DNA from: Symsagittifera roscoffensis | Taxonomy: Eukaryota; Xenacoelomorpha; Acoela; Convolutidae | Length of the DNA stretch: 64,000 bases | Direction: 5' to 3' | Assembly: GCF_963678635.1 (NCBI RefSeq) | Contig: NC_087063.1 | Location: 28,656,599-28,720,598, forward strand | Shown here: positions 62,905-64,000 of the stretch, in pieces | Position numbering within the stretch: the first letter of the stretch is position 1 | How the letters are laid out: every line of letters begins with the position of its first letter | The notes under the pieces: generated by a model | What the model saw: only the letters and a program-made list of their open reading frames with translations | What the model was told of the DNA's origin: nothing | Database searches by the model: none | Translations under genes and position numbers: made by a program

Positions 62905-63330
62905 AGGCACGACCAGCTTGCGCTCCATTGAGAACTTGCAAAATTCTTCAGCTGCTCGACAGCTCTAGATTTGTAAATAAATTGGTTATTGTCTTGTGTT
63001 TTGTAATTTAATTTCTTTGCATCAAGTAATTTTTTAAAGAGATAGTAACAAGGTAATAAGATCATTGAAAAATTTGTTAGAAAAATTGCATAGGCAAAGT
63101 TTTGATTAAAAATTTGTAAAATTCATTTTTAAAAATCAAACTAACTTTACAATTTCAAAAAATAAATGTAAATATTTTCAAAAAATTTTTCATCATAAGA
63201 TGATAAAAAAGTTGAATCAATTTCGATATTTGTGAAAAACTTCACAACATTTTCGCACACAAGATAAGAAATCACCACAATTTTTGCACACATGTTAAAA
63301 ATTTTAAAATAATTTTGCACCATTCAAAAC
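62905..63330. other. Segment present only in unit 2
   Basis: Between AATGGAGGC and the point where collinearity with unit 1 resumes (TTTTATAATATTTTTTGCTT). It contains CGACCAGCTTGCGCTCCATT and a TTGTAAATAAATTGG stretch. No gene. Confidence 0.5.
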
Positions 63331-63555
63331 TTTTTATAATATTTTTTGCTTACGTGTTTAAAAAAATCAAAGAAAATCTCGCAAGTTAAAAAAGTTTTTA
63401 TTGTATTTGTTCACATTTTAAAGAAAACCGTAACAAAATTTTCTTGCAATGCTAAAAATTAATGTTTAAGAATTTATTTGTTTTAAAAATAATCAGTGAA
63501 AATTCTACTTTTGCACGTATCTAAATCAAAAACATCAAAAAAACAGTGAAAAAAA

Positions 63556-64000
63556 CGTAATTTATTGGATAATCTTATTTCTATCTACTTGAAAAAATGC
63601 TGAAAACTACTGAAGTTTCAAAAAAAATCAAATTTTTGAGAAAAATTTGCAAAAATTTCATGTATTTGGAAAAAATTGCAAAAATTTCAAGTATTTGGGA
63701 AAAATTGCAAAAATTTCGAGTATTTGGAAAAAATTGCAGAAATCTCATAGTTTTGGCTAATGTATTGTTGCTTCTGATCTAATTTTAAACATACTTTTAC
63801 CTATAGATTTTAAAAATAAGCTAAGACTGTATTTTAATTGGCATTATGTTGAGACAATGACACAAAATTTTGAATAAAAAATGACTTTTTCTACAATTTT
63901 TTCTCAAAATATTGAAATACAATGAAGTTTACCTTAATTTGAGCTAAACAATTGGTTATACAATGCTCGAAACACTGAAAAGAAGGTTCATAGTAGCAGA
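63556..64000. repeat. ~4-kb tandem unit, copy 3 (start only)
   Basis: Begins at CGTAATTTATTGGATAATC, the equivalent of 55379, so it lacks the first ~200 bp. Its end (AACACTGAAAAGAAGGTTC at 63972) matches the part of unit 1 that unit 2 has lost. Confidence 0.85.

Larger units (their letters stand above)
59639..63555. repeat. ~4-kb tandem unit, copy 2
   Basis: Starts GGCGCGCGTTATCTAATT and runs to the start of a third copy. It differs from copy 1 by three large indels and scattered substitutions. Confidence 0.85.

Overview
The window is eukaryotic, almost certainly from an invertebrate animal. Genes are split by AT-rich introns with GT donors and pyrimidine-rich ...TTTCAG or ...TTTTAG acceptors. 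The dominant gene is filamin, an actin cross-linker found in animals and their close relatives. I cannot name the phylum. A Lola-like C2HC+C2H2 zinc-finger pair and the Ty3-type elements would fit an ecdysozoan, but this is only a guess.

Region 1 (1-26.4 kb, + strand): the 3' part of one filamin gene. I rebuilt 20 exons (242-26192) whose splice phases all agree, giving 2,492 codons plus the stop. Counting back from the C-terminus, the window holds Ig-like repeats 9 (partial) to 15, hinge 1, repeats 16-23, hinge 2 and the terminal dimerisation repeat 24. The actin-binding CH domains and repeats 1-8 lie upstream of the window. Hinge 1 is carried on one 3,037-bp exon and is expanded to about 900 residues by roughly 35 copies of a 19-22 residue Gly/Pro/Asp/Lys-rich unit (core [19 protein letters not shown]). 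The introns on both sides of this exon are 4.5-4.9 kb long and hold degenerate arrays of a ~165-bp satellite-like unit, a ~640-bp dispersed repeat and an inverted-repeat element. Other introns hold an hAT-like MITE and minisatellites.

Region 2 (26.4-32.3 kb): intergenic AT-rich DNA with one inverted-repeat element (28.15-28.98 kb) and one copy of the dispersed repeat.

Region 3 (32.3-46.0 kb): two complete, young Ty3/gypsy-class LTR retrotransposons lie 432 bp apart. Each has LTRs that differ by one base and a target-site duplication. Element 1 is 32347-38406 with 210-bp LTRs. Element 2 is 38839-46034 with 303-bp LTRs. In both, the gag start codon straddles the LTR/primer-binding-site junction, so the primer-binding site itself encodes the first Gag residues (MAQPA). 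Both carry disabling lesions: element 1 in the protease active site, element 2 in integrase.

Region 4 (46.0-55 kb): decayed coding-like DNA, a probable two-exon gene for a small two-pass membrane protein (48203-49786), a few unrecognised exon-like open frames, and several tandem and inverted repeats.

Region 5 (55.2-64 kb): a tandem array of a ~4-kb unit (two full copies and the start of a third). Each full copy holds a minus-strand zinc-finger reading frame and a plus-strand hydrophobic mini-ORF that overlaps the stop of a longer frame as TGATG.
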